Assembly (NCBI GenBank): GCA_937900065.1
Contig: CALCDS010000278.1
Location: 1-8,690, forward strand
DNA: 8,690 nucleotides
DNA from: an uncultured Clostridiaceae bacterium
GTDB lineage: Bacteria > Bacillota > Clostridia > Clostridiales > Oxobacteraceae
Reading direction: 5' to 3'
Positions 1 through 6,266 of this stretch are shown in pieces; the first letter of the stretch is position 1; each line of letters opens with the position of its first letter. The position numbers and the translations under genes were made by a program. The notes below the pieces were generated by a model. It searched no databases and was not told where the DNA came from. It was given only the letters and a program-made list of their open reading frames with translations.

Positions 1-57
1 GCGAACTGGCGAGCGGGATTGCTCAAAATCAACATTATACTTTAACAGAGCCAATCG

Positions 58-1086
58 CTATTTAAAATTATGTGCCACCTTTGCCATTGCAAGTATATTC
101 TCAAGCGGCGTAGACACGGGTATATCGCATCCTGGCATCAGCACATAGCCTCCGTTTTTTGAAGCTTTTTGGCAGCATTCCTCGGCCTTGCTTTTGACAT
201 CTGCAACAGATCCTTCAAGCATTACTCCAACAGGATCGATGTTGCCCGCAAGTGCGGTTTTACCCTTGAGCTTTGCCTTGATAAACTGCAGATCCACCTT
301 ATAGTCCACAGAAAATAAATCCGTATCTATTTCATCTATATAATCCGCTATTCTCTTTGTATTTCCACAAATATGAGTCATTTTAGCAAGAACCTTGTTT
401 GATATTTCTTGATTGTTTTTTTTCAAGAAAGGAGCTGCCAAGTTTTTAAACATGCGCGATGATATCATATCACCGGATGATGTCGGCTCTGACTGGCATA
501 TCAGCTCTGCACCTGCATCAACAAAAAGGTTCAGGTATTTTAATGCAAACTCTGATGTGTAATGCAAAATATGTTGTGCAGCGGCAGCATCCTTCATGCA
601 TATTTTCATAAATCTTTCAAGCCCGTAGAGAAGGCCTGCCAGTGTAAATGGCCCCCATTGGCTCACGCCTATGAGATATTCATCCCCGGCTTCATTTGCA
701 ATGATCCTTGTAGATTCCAGTAAATTTTCTATTTCTCTGCTGTTTTCAATACTGCTTATATCCAAATTGTCGATATCGTCGGGATCAACAAGCAGCGGAT
801 TGTCCACGCTGCTTGAAAAGCCGATTTTATCAAAAACGGCGTCGGCGCCAAGCGCTTTAAGCAAAAGATTATTGCAGCCTGCTGCCGTCCATATCAAATC
901 CATGTTTAATATTTTATTTGTATTGATTACAAACTCCGAATTATTTATCGGAGATAGATTTATAAAATCATGAATCGTCATATTGTTTCTGCTGTATTCC
1001 CATACTCCGCTTGAAAGCAGGATGACGGGTATACGCGGTGTAGTTTTAAATTTCAATGCGGATAAAAGAATCTCTTTGCTATTCAA
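58..1086 (-). CDS. URO-D-fold, MtaA/CmuA-like zinc methyltransferase (342 aa)
   Basis: The full-length reading frame resembles the uroporphyrinogen decarboxylase superfamily, in the branch that holds cobamide-dependent methyltransferases such as MtaA and CmuA. The motif H238-x-C240 (in THICGNT) followed by C320 (in LMPGCD) matches the HxC...C zinc site that activates a thiol methyl acceptor in MtaA. The LAGNIDP and GGYVLMPGCDIP segments are typical of the family. The N-terminus lacks the arginine-rich RQAGRY motif of true HemE, so heme synthesis is unlikely. The start is TTG at 1086, chosen because AGGAGGG (1093-1099) lies six bases upstream and no ATG is suitably placed. It follows the cysK-type gene by 17 nt and is third in the Cys T-box operon. 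That context suggests methyl transfer to or from a sulfur compound such as homocysteine or a methylated thiol, but the substrate is inference. The family assignment is confident; the exact function is not. No terminator is visible after it, so the operon may continue past the window edge. Confidence 0.85.
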   Translation of the reverse strand: MNSKEILLSALKFKTTPRIPVILLSSGVWEYSRNNMTIHDFINLSPINNSEFVINTNKILNMDLIWTAAGCNNLLLKALGADAVFDKIGFSSSVDNPLLVDPDDIDNLDISSIENSREIENLLESTRIIANEAGDEYLIGVSQWGPFTLAGLLYGLERFMKICMKDAAAAQHILHYTSEFALKYLNLFVDAGAELICQSEPTSSGDMISSRMFKNLAAPFLKKNNQEISNKVLAKMTHICGNTKRIADYIDEIDTDLFSVDYKVDLQFIKAKLKGKTALAGNIDPVGVMLEGSVADVKSKAEECCQKASKNGGYVLMPGCDIPVSTPLENILAMAKVAHNFK

Positions 1087-1092
1087 AAATAG

Positions 1093-1099
1093 CCCTCCT
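1093..1099 (-). promoter_or_regulatory. Shine-Dalgarno for the URO-D-type gene
   Basis: AGGAGGG lies six bases before a TTG codon. This strong site in the 17-nt gap after the upstream stop decides the non-ATG start of the methyltransferase-like gene. Confidence 0.8.
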
Positions 1100-1103
1100 C
1101 TTA

Positions 1104-2012
1104 TTAAAACAAACCCTTGCTGAAATACCTGTCTCCCCTGTCGGGAAAGACGGCCACTATATTTCCGCTTGTGATTCTTTTTGAAAGCTTCAAAGCTCCA
1201 AAAAGAGCCGCTCCGGTCGATGAACCTCCAAGTATTCCTTCTTTTTTCATAAGCAGCCTTGATGCACTGAAGGCTTCATCATCGCTCACCTTTATGACAT
1301 CGTCGACCAGGCTCATATCCATTGTATCTGCAACAAAGTCATTTCCGATTCCTTCAATATTATAAGGGCCTTCGGCTCCTCCGCCTAAGGTCGAGCCGTA
1401 TGGGTCAACTAAAATGCCCTTTACATCAGGCTTTTTTTCCTTTAAATATTTTACGATTCCTGAAAATGTACCTCCGCTGCCCGCACCTGCAACCAGATAA
1501 TCTATATTTCCTTCGAGGCTCTCATATATTTCCGGACCTGTCGTTTCATAATGTGCCAATGGATTTGCAGGATTTTTAAATTGGTCGAGGGATATTGCTC
1601 CGTCAATTTTGGAAACCAACTCTTTAGCCTTTTTGCCGGCGCCAAGCATCCCTTCTTCTCTGGGAGTTATCACTATTTTGGCTCCCAGTGCTTTCATCAA
1701 GGAAAGTTTTTCCTGTGAGAATTTTTCAGGCACGGTAAATATGACGCGGTAACCTTTGTTAAGAGCCGCAAGAGCTATGCCTATGCCTGTGTTTCCGGCA
1801 GTTGCATCCACTATTGTTCCGCCTTTTTTTAGGGTACCCTTTTTTTCAGCATCCTTTATCATGTATTCGCCTATCCTGTCTTTTACGCTTCCGCCCGGAT
1901 TCCAAAGCTCAAGCTTTGCAAACAGATTCACATTTTTATCCACACCAAGATTGTTTAATTTGATAATAGGCGTTTTACCTATCAATTCATGAATGCTATT
2001 ATAGTAATTCAT
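1104..2012 (-). CDS. mccA: Cysteine synthase / cystathionine beta-synthase-type PLP enzyme (MccA/CysK family)
   Basis: A fold-type II PLP enzyme of 302 residues, the usual length for the family. NPGGSVKDR carries the Schiff-base lysine K44. TAGNTG (71-76) is the substrate carboxylate loop, GAGSGGT (176-182) binds the PLP phosphate, and GGSSTG (262-267) holds the serine that contacts the pyridine nitrogen. The stretch VPEKFSQEK (94-102), the EEGM segment, and TAGNTG in place of TSGNTG are closer to Bacillus MccA (YrhA), an O-acetylserine-dependent cystathionine beta-synthase, than to housekeeping CysK, where this region usually reads MPETMS. The neighbouring gamma-lyase-type gene fits a reverse transsulfuration pair: homocysteine to cystathionine, then to cysteine. 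Simple sulfide-dependent cysteine synthesis remains possible. The start ATG lies 4 nt after the upstream stop, and its ribosome-binding site overlaps the end of that gene, so the two are probably translationally coupled. The enzyme should be cytosolic. Family certain; mccA versus cysK is inferred from motif resemblance. Confidence 0.9.
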   Translation of the reverse strand: MNYYNSIHELIGKTPIIKLNNLGVDKNVNLFAKLELWNPGGSVKDRIGEYMIKDAEKKGTLKKGGTIVDATAGNTGIGIALAALNKGYRVIFTVPEKFSQEKLSLMKALGAKIVITPREEGMLGAGKKAKELVSKIDGAISLDQFKNPANPLAHYETTGPEIYESLEGNIDYLVAGAGSGGTFSGIVKYLKEKKPDVKGILVDPYGSTLGGGAEGPYNIEGIGNDFVADTMDMSLVDDVIKVSDDEAFSASRLLMKKEGILGGSSTGAALFGALKLSKRITSGNIVAVFPDRGDRYFSKGLF

Positions 2013-2016
2013 ACTT

Positions 2017-3165
2017 TTACCTCCTCAGACTGTTATTGAATGCATTTTCCAAGTCGCCCTTTATATCATGCTTGTCTTCAAGGCCTACGGATAATCTGAC
2101 GAGATTATCCACTATGCCAACCTTCTGCCTGATATCATATGGTATGGAAGCATGCGTCATGGTCGCAGGATGGCAGATTAAAGATTCGACTCCACCAAGG
2201 CTTTCGCCCAAAGTTATTATCTTTAATGAAGAATAAAAATCTTTAAGATCATATTTTTTATTGAGTATGAAGGATATCATTCCTCCTCCCCCTGAAGCCT
2301 GCTTGGAATTGATATCATAGCCTTCACTGCCTTTAAGCCCCGGATAATAGACTTTATCCACTCCCGGATGATTTTCAAGGTATTCGGCTATGAATTGGGC
2401 ATTTTCAATGTGCCTAGCCATTCGGACACCGAGCGTTTTTATTCCTCTGATTAAAAGCCAGGAGTCAAAGGGTTGAAGGATTCCTCCGGTCGAGTTCTGT
2501 ATGAATTGAAGCCTCTCTCCCAAACCGTCATCATTGACCACGGCCAATCCCGCGATTAAATCGCTGTGTCCTCCCAAATATTTTGTCGCACTGTGTACGA
2601 CGATATCCGCGCCGAGCAGAATGGGCCTTTGCAGGTATGGTGTCATAAATGTGTTGTCGACTATCAAGTAAATATTGTGCTTTTTCGCTATTTTAGATAC
2701 CGCTTCGATATCGGTAACGTTCATAAGCGGATTTGCAGGGGTTTCAATGAAAATAGCTTTTACAGAAGGTCCAACTTTGCTGTCAAGAAGCGATAGGTCC
2801 CTTGTTTCAACTATTTCATATTTTATCCCGAAATTATTGAATACCTTATCCAAAACACGGAATGTGCCGCCATAGATATTGCTTGAGATGATGATCTTGT
2901 CACCGCTTTTAAAAAGGCTCAATACTGCGGTTATGGCCGCCATTCCGGAGGCAAATGCAAAGCCGTATTTGGCGCCTTCAAGATCTGCAATCAACTTTTC
3001 CAGCGCATGTCTTGTAGGATTTCCGGTCCTTGAGTATTCATAACCGCTGCTTTTCCCAAGGGACGACTGCTTGTATGTCGACGTTTGATAAATAGGAACG
3101 CTGACGGCTCCAGTGTGCTTGTCACCATCGATTCCTCCGTGTATTAACAATGTGTTCATGTTCAT
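2017..3165 (-). CDS. mccB: Cystathionine/homocysteine gamma-lyase-type PLP enzyme (Cys/Met metabolism family)
   Basis: A 382-residue member of the fold-type I transsulfuration family (MetB, MetC, MccB, MGL). YSRTGNPT (44-51) supplies the Tyr and Arg that bind the PLP phosphate of the partner subunit. FASGMAA (71-77) follows, D170 pairs with the pyridine nitrogen, and K195 in SATKYLGGHSD forms the Schiff base. SLGGVESL (322-329) and RLSVGLED (357-364) bind the substrate carboxylate. The family typically acts as a cytosolic tetramer. With the downstream MccA-type gene it would split cystathionine to cysteine, 2-oxobutyrate and ammonia, and may release sulfide from homocysteine. Cystathionine gamma-synthase (MetB) or another family activity cannot be excluded from motifs alone, but a cysteine-specific T-box upstream favours cysteine production. 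The ATG at 3165 is the most upstream in-frame start. AAGGA (3179-3183) lies 13 nt before it, rather far; the ATG two codons later is farther still. It is the first gene of the operon. Confidence 0.88.
   Translation of the reverse strand: MNMNTLLIHGGIDGDKHTGAVSVPIYQTSTYKQSSLGKSSGYEYSRTGNPTRHALEKLIADLEGAKYGFAFASGMAAITAVLSLFKSGDKIIISSNIYGGTFRVLDKVFNNFGIKYEIVETRDLSLLDSKVGPSVKAIFIETPANPLMNVTDIEAVSKIAKKHNIYLIVDNTFMTPYLQRPILLGADIVVHSATKYLGGHSDLIAGLAVVNDDGLGERLQFIQNSTGGILQPFDSWLLIRGIKTLGVRMARHIENAQFIAEYLENHPGVDKVYYPGLKGSEGYDINSKQASGGGGMISFILNKKYDLKDFYSSLKIITLGESLGGVESLICHPATMTHASIPYDIRQKVGIVDNLVRLSVGLEDKHDIKGDLENAFNNSLRR
2020..2025 (-). promoter_or_regulatory. Shine-Dalgarno AGGAGG inside the end of the upstream gene
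   Basis: The last two sense codons of the gamma-lyase-type gene, AGG AGG (Arg-Arg), are themselves a perfect Shine-Dalgarno. They are followed by the TAA stop and, seven bases after the AGGAGG, the ATG of the cysteine-synthase-type gene. Ribosomes finishing the first gene are placed directly on the second start. Confidence 0.9.
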
Positions 3166-3203
3166 GTTGCTTTCACTGTCCTTCTAATAAAATTTTGGTA
3201 TAC

Positions 3204-3244
3204 AAAAAAACCTTTTGCCTCTGCATATGCAGAAGCAAAAGGTT
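3204..3244 (-). terminator. Intrinsic terminator of the T-box leader
   Basis: Two 16-nt arms (3229-3244 and 3209-3224) pair with a single U-G wobble around an AUAU loop. The transcript then runs into a U tract whose DNA is seven A on the plus strand (3204-3210). It lies 39 bp before the first ATG and just after the T-box core, so it must be mutually exclusive with the antiterminator. Confidence 0.95.
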
Positions 3245-3250
3245 AACTTT

Positions 3251-3264
3251 CACGGTCCCATTCT
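3251..3264 (-). promoter_or_regulatory. T-box sequence (antiterminator bulge)
   Basis: AGAAUGGGACCGUG matches the conserved T-box element (AGGGUGGNACCGCG) at its core, UGGNACC. The UGGG part pairs with the NCCA end of uncharged tRNA. The variable base is G, which pairs with a C discriminator or wobbles with U. Confidence 0.9.
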
Positions 3265-3388
3265 GTTTAAGGAATAATCCTTATCTTTGTTGGTACTGAC
3301 ATACCTCAATGCTGTAACGGGCATCTCCGTTGGATACTACTTGATTTATGCAGATACTGCACAAAATTTCAATCCACAGCTCCAAGGA

Positions 3389-3391
3389 GCA
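3389..3391 (-). promoter_or_regulatory. T-box specifier codon UGC (Cys)
   Basis: UGC sits one base after GAA on the 3' side of the Stem I internal loop, the same spacing as GGC in the glycine T-box of Bacillus glyQS as I recall it. A one-base shift would give GUG (Val), but Cys fits the cysteine genes downstream. Confidence 0.75.
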
Positions 3392-3569
3392 CTTCTAAGA
3401 ATTTTCATAAAGCCTATCTTTCAGCCAAGGATAAGCTTCTCTGTTTACTCCAATCCTTATACTTTCCCTCATCATCGCTTTATGGTAAGAAAATTTTCCT
3501 ATAACCGAAAAATTTTCTGCTGATACAATATAAATATCCGAGTAATTTACTCAAGATTTACTATTAGTA

Positions 3570-3598
3570 ATGATAGTAGTAAAATGCAAATCTGTCAA
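3570..3598 (-). promoter_or_regulatory. Sigma-A-type promoter of the cysteine operon
   Basis: A perfect -35 TTGACA (3593-3598), a 17-bp spacer and -10 TATCAT (3570-3575, five of six consensus bases) place the transcription start near 3563. That is just upstream of the T-box Stem I and gives a leader of normal length. Confidence 0.88.
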
Positions 3599-3685
3599 TA
3601 TGAATTTTTATGAAAACATTATTTTTTGTCTCTGTTAAGGCACAATTTTGATTTTTTAACAGTCCAAGCTATATGGAAAACATTT

Positions 3686-3735
3686 TTCTTTAATCTTGGG
3701 ACCTGAAAATGCGCTGATTAAAGAATGATTTCTTT
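3686..3735. repeat. Overlapping inverted repeats between the divergent genes
   Basis: A perfect 10-bp inverted repeat, TTCTTTAATC (3686-3695) and GATTAAAGAA (3716-3725), flanks a 20-nt spacer. Its right arm also takes part in a second dyad, AAAGAA (3720-3725) and TTCTTT (3730-3735). The two hairpins cannot form together. No U tract follows, so it is not a simple terminator. It lies about 90 bp upstream of the cysteine operon -35 and about 60 bp upstream of the candidate glycosidase -10, where a regulator site could serve either gene. No function is recognised. Confidence 0.55.
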
Positions 3736-3773
3736 ATTCCATAATATGCTATCTGTTCATACAGTTGCATAAC

Positions 3774-3808
3774 TTCCAAGTTTGGTGGTGATAGTATATA
3801 ATAGTATA
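3774..3808 (+). promoter_or_regulatory. Candidate promoter of the glycosidase gene, with direct repeat
   Basis: A perfect -10 TATAAT at 3797-3802 has only a poor -35 (TTCCAA, 3774-3779) at 17 bp. The octamer ATAGTATA occurs twice, at 3791-3798 and 3801-3808, exactly 10 bp apart and overlapping the -10. The weak -35 would suit an activated or alternative-sigma promoter. The start site is not established. Confidence 0.45.
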
Positions 3809-3854
3809 AATACCATTTATAAGTTCATGCTGGATAAATACAGCAACTATGGAT

Positions 3855-3862
3855 AAGGGGGG
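3855..3862 (+). promoter_or_regulatory. Shine-Dalgarno of the glycosidase gene
   Basis: AAGGGGGG lies 11 nt before ATG 3874. It is the only G-rich site upstream and supports that start. An in-frame ATG at 3895 has a weaker AAGGA before it and would also keep the signal peptide. Confidence 0.65.
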
Positions 3863-3873
3863 TAGACAGTTTA

Positions 3874-6180
3874 ATGAAAAAGGATCATGTTCATATGTTG
3901 AAAAGGTCGCTAGGCTATGTTGCAGCATCGATATTATTTGCAAGCAATGTTTTAAATCCGGTTACAGCAAGCGCATTAGGTGGGTTTGATCTTAATTCAT
4001 CCGTGATATCAAACGCAATAAACGAATATAGTGTAGATATTGCCCCGGGAGTCAGTGAAAGCCGGTACAGCTTTGAAGACAGGGAAGGTAAAATGACCGA
4101 GGCATTTGTGGTTGAAATGGATATGGATAATCCGGAAGTATCGATTGAAGCCGGTACGCCGAACAATGGGGTAATATTTGGCACACAAACGGTAAGGCAG
4201 CAGGCTGCTGCGGAATCCCAAGAAGGACATATGGTGGTTGCAGCCGTAAACGGAGATTTTTATAATATGGCTAATGGAGAACCGTTTGGAATCGTATTCA
4301 AGGACGGGAGAGAAGTAAAGCCGGGAATGTTTTCCGACTGGAGATTTTTTGCCATTACCAAGGATAGAAAGGCTGTCATAGGTGATGTAAACTATTACAA
4401 TAAAATAAAGAGCAATATAAAGGAAGCCTTAGGCGGCCAGGCAATACTTGTAAAGGGCGGCAAACCTTTTGAAACGCCGCAGTTCAACACCGGAAGGCAG
4501 CCGAGGACCGCAGTTGGAATAAAAGCCGATGGGGATGTGTTTTTTTTAACTGTGGATGGAAGGCAGGAGCCTTATTCTTCAGGCATATCGTCTGAAGAAA
4601 TAACCCAGATGATGATCGACCTGGGCGCGGTGACTGCTCTTGGCCTGGATGGAGGCGGTTCAACTACATATTTATCAAGGAAACCCGGTTATGACTATCT
4701 TCAGCTTGTAAACAGGCCGTCAGGGTCATACGAGAGGAATGTGGCGAATTCATGGCTGGTTGTTTCAACCGTGATACCGGATCATATATTTGATAATGCG
4801 TTTATCGAACCATATGATCAATCATATACACCCGGCTCATCTATACAGTTCTCGTTTAAGGGAAGGGACAGGTCGCTTTCTCCGGCTGAAGGGCCGTCTT
4901 CAGGATTGGATTGGAAATTGAATGATGAATCATATGGAAGCATAGACAGCAAGGGTAAACTTGTTTCAAACGGCAGGATGGGCGAAGTGCAGGTTTTGCT
5001 TAATCAGGGCGAGAAAACCGTTGGAAGCACATGGGTAAAATTTGTAAAACCTGATGAGATGCATTTTGAATCTTCACAGATTGTTGTGGGGAAAAATTCT
5101 CAAAAGCCTCTTGGTTTGAAAACCACATATAACAAGAGGTCTTTAAACTGGAATCCTCAGGATATTGACTGGCAGGTTCCAAAATCACTTGGCACTGTCG
5201 ATGAAAACGGCGTGCTCCATGTATCGGAGCTGCCATTATCCGGAAGGATAACCGCTTATTTTAAAGGAACAAATTTGAGAGCAGGCATAGATGTTATTGT
5301 TGCCAAGGAGCCTGAAACCATATTTGACTTTGAAAATCAGTCGGGTGCCTGGAAAACGTCTACAACCCAAAAAGGCGAAATGGGTTCTGCAGATTTAATT
5401 TCACCGCCCGAGGGAGTTTCTCGTTTCGGTGAAAAGTCTCTTAAAATAGATTTTGATATGACTAAGGCTCAAAAACAGACGACGCTTGGAGTATATGCAG
5501 GGCCTGGAAAACCGGTCACTGTGCCGGGAAATGCGACTTCAATAGGAATGTGGGTGTATGCAGAGCCTGCTGCCAGTGGTTATTGGTTTAGGATGACTAT
5601 AACAGACAGCAAAGGCAAATCGCAATATATCAACTTTACGGATTCAGATACAGGAATCGACTGGACAGGATGGAGATATGTAGAGGCTAAAATACCTTCG
5701 GATGCAATCGGCCAGCTTCAGATAGACGGAGTAGAGGCTTTAAGGATAATGTCAATAAAATCCGGAGAGACCGGACCCATGACAAAAGGTTCGATCTATG
5801 TGGATAACATCAAGGCCGTGTATGGAGACAGCATGGAGGATTTGCACGCTCCGGTGATAGAATCCATAGATGTTGACAATAAACTATATAATGAGAGCAA
5901 TGTAGATATAACGGCTTCGATACATGAATATGAAAATGATTCTTATATGACAGGGGTCGATTGGGATTCTGTAAAAATATTTGTGGATGATAAAGACTAT
6001 ACAGACAAAAAAGGCAATTTTGCATATGACGATGACGGATATGCAAAGCTTTCAGGTTTGAAATGGGAGGATGGGCTCCATAAGGTAACCGTGCTTGTAA
6101 AAGATGCAGCAGGTAACCAATCCACAAAAACAGTTTATTTTAAAATAGATACGTCGGCCAAAGAATCCAATAAAAATTAG
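3874..6180 (+). CDS. Secreted phosphodiester glycosidase (NAGPA domain) with Ig-like and CBM-like modules, 768 aa
   Basis: The N-terminus is a Sec signal peptide: a basic start (KKDHVHMLKR), a hydrophobic core at 12-30 and a likely signal-peptidase site after ASA (32-34). Residues about 75-300 match the phosphodiester glycosidase (NAGPA, formerly DUF2233) family: VNGDFY (125-130), RTAVG (211-215), VDGR (227-230) and the hallmark LDGGGSTT (258-265). The known mammalian member uncovers mannose-6-phosphate by removing GlcNAc-1-phosphodiesters. Bacterial members are thought to act on exopolymers or wall glycans, and the substrate here is unknown. Two Ig-like (Big-type) segments follow at about 315-392 and 395-478. 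A jelly-roll carbohydrate-binding-like module spans about 483-652 (begins FDFEN, ends IYVDNIKAVYG). A last Ig-like domain (about 657-760) holds VKDAAGNQS. No LPXTG, SLH domain or transmembrane anchor is visible, so it is probably released or held by glycan binding. It is divergent from the cysteine operon and probably monocistronic. Confidence 0.85.
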   Translation: MKKDHVHMLKRSLGYVAASILFASNVLNPVTASALGGFDLNSSVISNAINEYSVDIAPGVSESRYSFEDREGKMTEAFVVEMDMDNPEVSIEAGTPNNGVIFGTQTVRQQAAAESQEGHMVVAAVNGDFYNMANGEPFGIVFKDGREVKPGMFSDWRFFAITKDRKAVIGDVNYYNKIKSNIKEALGGQAILVKGGKPFETPQFNTGRQPRTAVGIKADGDVFFLTVDGRQEPYSSGISSEEITQMMIDLGAVTALGLDGGGSTTYLSRKPGYDYLQLVNRPSGSYERNVANSWLVVSTVIPDHIFDNAFIEPYDQSYTPGSSIQFSFKGRDRSLSPAEGPSSGLDWKLNDESYGSIDSKGKLVSNGRMGEVQVLLNQGEKTVGSTWVKFVKPDEMHFESSQIVVGKNSQKPLGLKTTYNKRSLNWNPQDIDWQVPKSLGTVDENGVLHVSELPLSGRITAYFKGTNLRAGIDVIVAKEPETIFDFENQSGAWKTSTTQKGEMGSADLISPPEGVSRFGEKSLKIDFDMTKAQKQTTLGVYAGPGKPVTVPGNATSIGMWVYAEPAASGYWFRMTITDSKGKSQYINFTDSDTGIDWTGWRYVEAKIPSDAIGQLQIDGVEALRIMSIKSGETGPMTKGSIYVDNIKAVYGDSMEDLHAPVIESIDVDNKLYNESNVDITASIHEYENDSYMTGVDWDSVKIFVDDKDYTDKKGNFAYDDDGYAKLSGLKWEDGLHKVTVLVKDAAGNQSTKTVYFKIDTSAKESNKN

Positions 6181-6199
6181 AATGAGTATTTTTATTATT

Positions 6200-6221
6200 G
6201 CTCTGTTGACATCAACAGAGC
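6200..6221 (+). terminator. Inverted repeat, probable terminator after the glycosidase gene
   Basis: Ten-base arms (6200-6209 and 6212-6221) form a perfect dyad around CA; in RNA the stem would be about 8 bp with a six-base loop. It begins 20 bp after the stop codon and is followed by AAATATTTT, an imperfect U-rich tail. It could terminate weakly and let some transcription reach topB, which has no clear promoter of its own. Confidence 0.6.
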
Positions 6222-6251
6222 AAATATTTTGGAGTTTACACATCTGATGTG

Positions 6252-6259
6252 AAGGAAGG
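6252..6259 (+). promoter_or_regulatory. Shine-Dalgarno deciding the topB start
   Basis: AAGGAAGG lies seven bases before ATG 6267. A GTG in frame at 6249 would lie ahead of this site and have no ribosome-binding site of its own, so the ATG is preferred. Confidence 0.85.
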
Positions 6260-6266
6260 CTGTTTT

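Larger units (their letters stand above)
3204..3563 (-). ncRNA. T-box riboswitch leader, likely tRNA-Cys specific
   Basis: The transcribed leader upstream of the gamma-lyase gene carries a complete T-box layout. The lower Stem I side AGGGA (3465-3469) pairs with UCCUU (3384-3388). AGUA (3460-3463) faces GAAG (3392-3395) in the specifier loop. An 8-bp helix joins 3452-3459 to 3396-3403, and an apical 9-bp helix joins 3430-3438 to 3410-3418. Aligned by eye with my recollection of the glyQS loop (GAAA-GGC-A...CUUGAGC), the specifier is UGC, Cys (3389-3391). Then come Stem II with GAA and AGUA, the ACGG/CCGU hairpin (about 3314-3331), Stem III (AAGGA-UUAU-UCCUU), the T-box core UGGGACC (3254-3260) and the terminator. 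Uncharged tRNA-Cys should stabilise the antiterminator and switch on the operon. T-box identity is near certain; Cys specificity is well supported by gene content. Confidence 0.93.

Noticed and set aside
1..57. Possible downstream gene running off the left edge (TTG near 54 or ATG near 35, minus strand)
   Set aside because: Both frames stay open to the edge, but neither start has a Shine-Dalgarno and under 20 codons are visible. The operon may continue, but no gene can be called.
3287..3523. Plus-strand reading frame of 78 codons
   Set aside because: It lies antisense to the T-box leader, whose RNA structure accounts for the sequence; it resembles no known protein.
3697..3703. TGGGACC on the plus strand, like a second T-box core
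   Set aside because: No Stem I, specifier loop or following terminator is found around it; a seven-base match can occur by chance.
3749..3943. Minus-strand reading frame of 64 codons
   Set aside because: It overlaps the promoter region and signal-peptide start of the secreted glycosidase and has no coding character.
6206..6211. Perfect TTGACA as a -35 for topB
   Set aside because: It lies within the inverted repeat after the glycosidase gene, and nothing resembling a -10 occurs 16-18 bp downstream.
6249..6266. GTG start adding six residues to TopB
   Set aside because: The AAGGAAGG ribosome-binding site lies inside this stretch and is spaced for ATG 6267; topoisomerase III proteins begin close to the LAEKPS motif.
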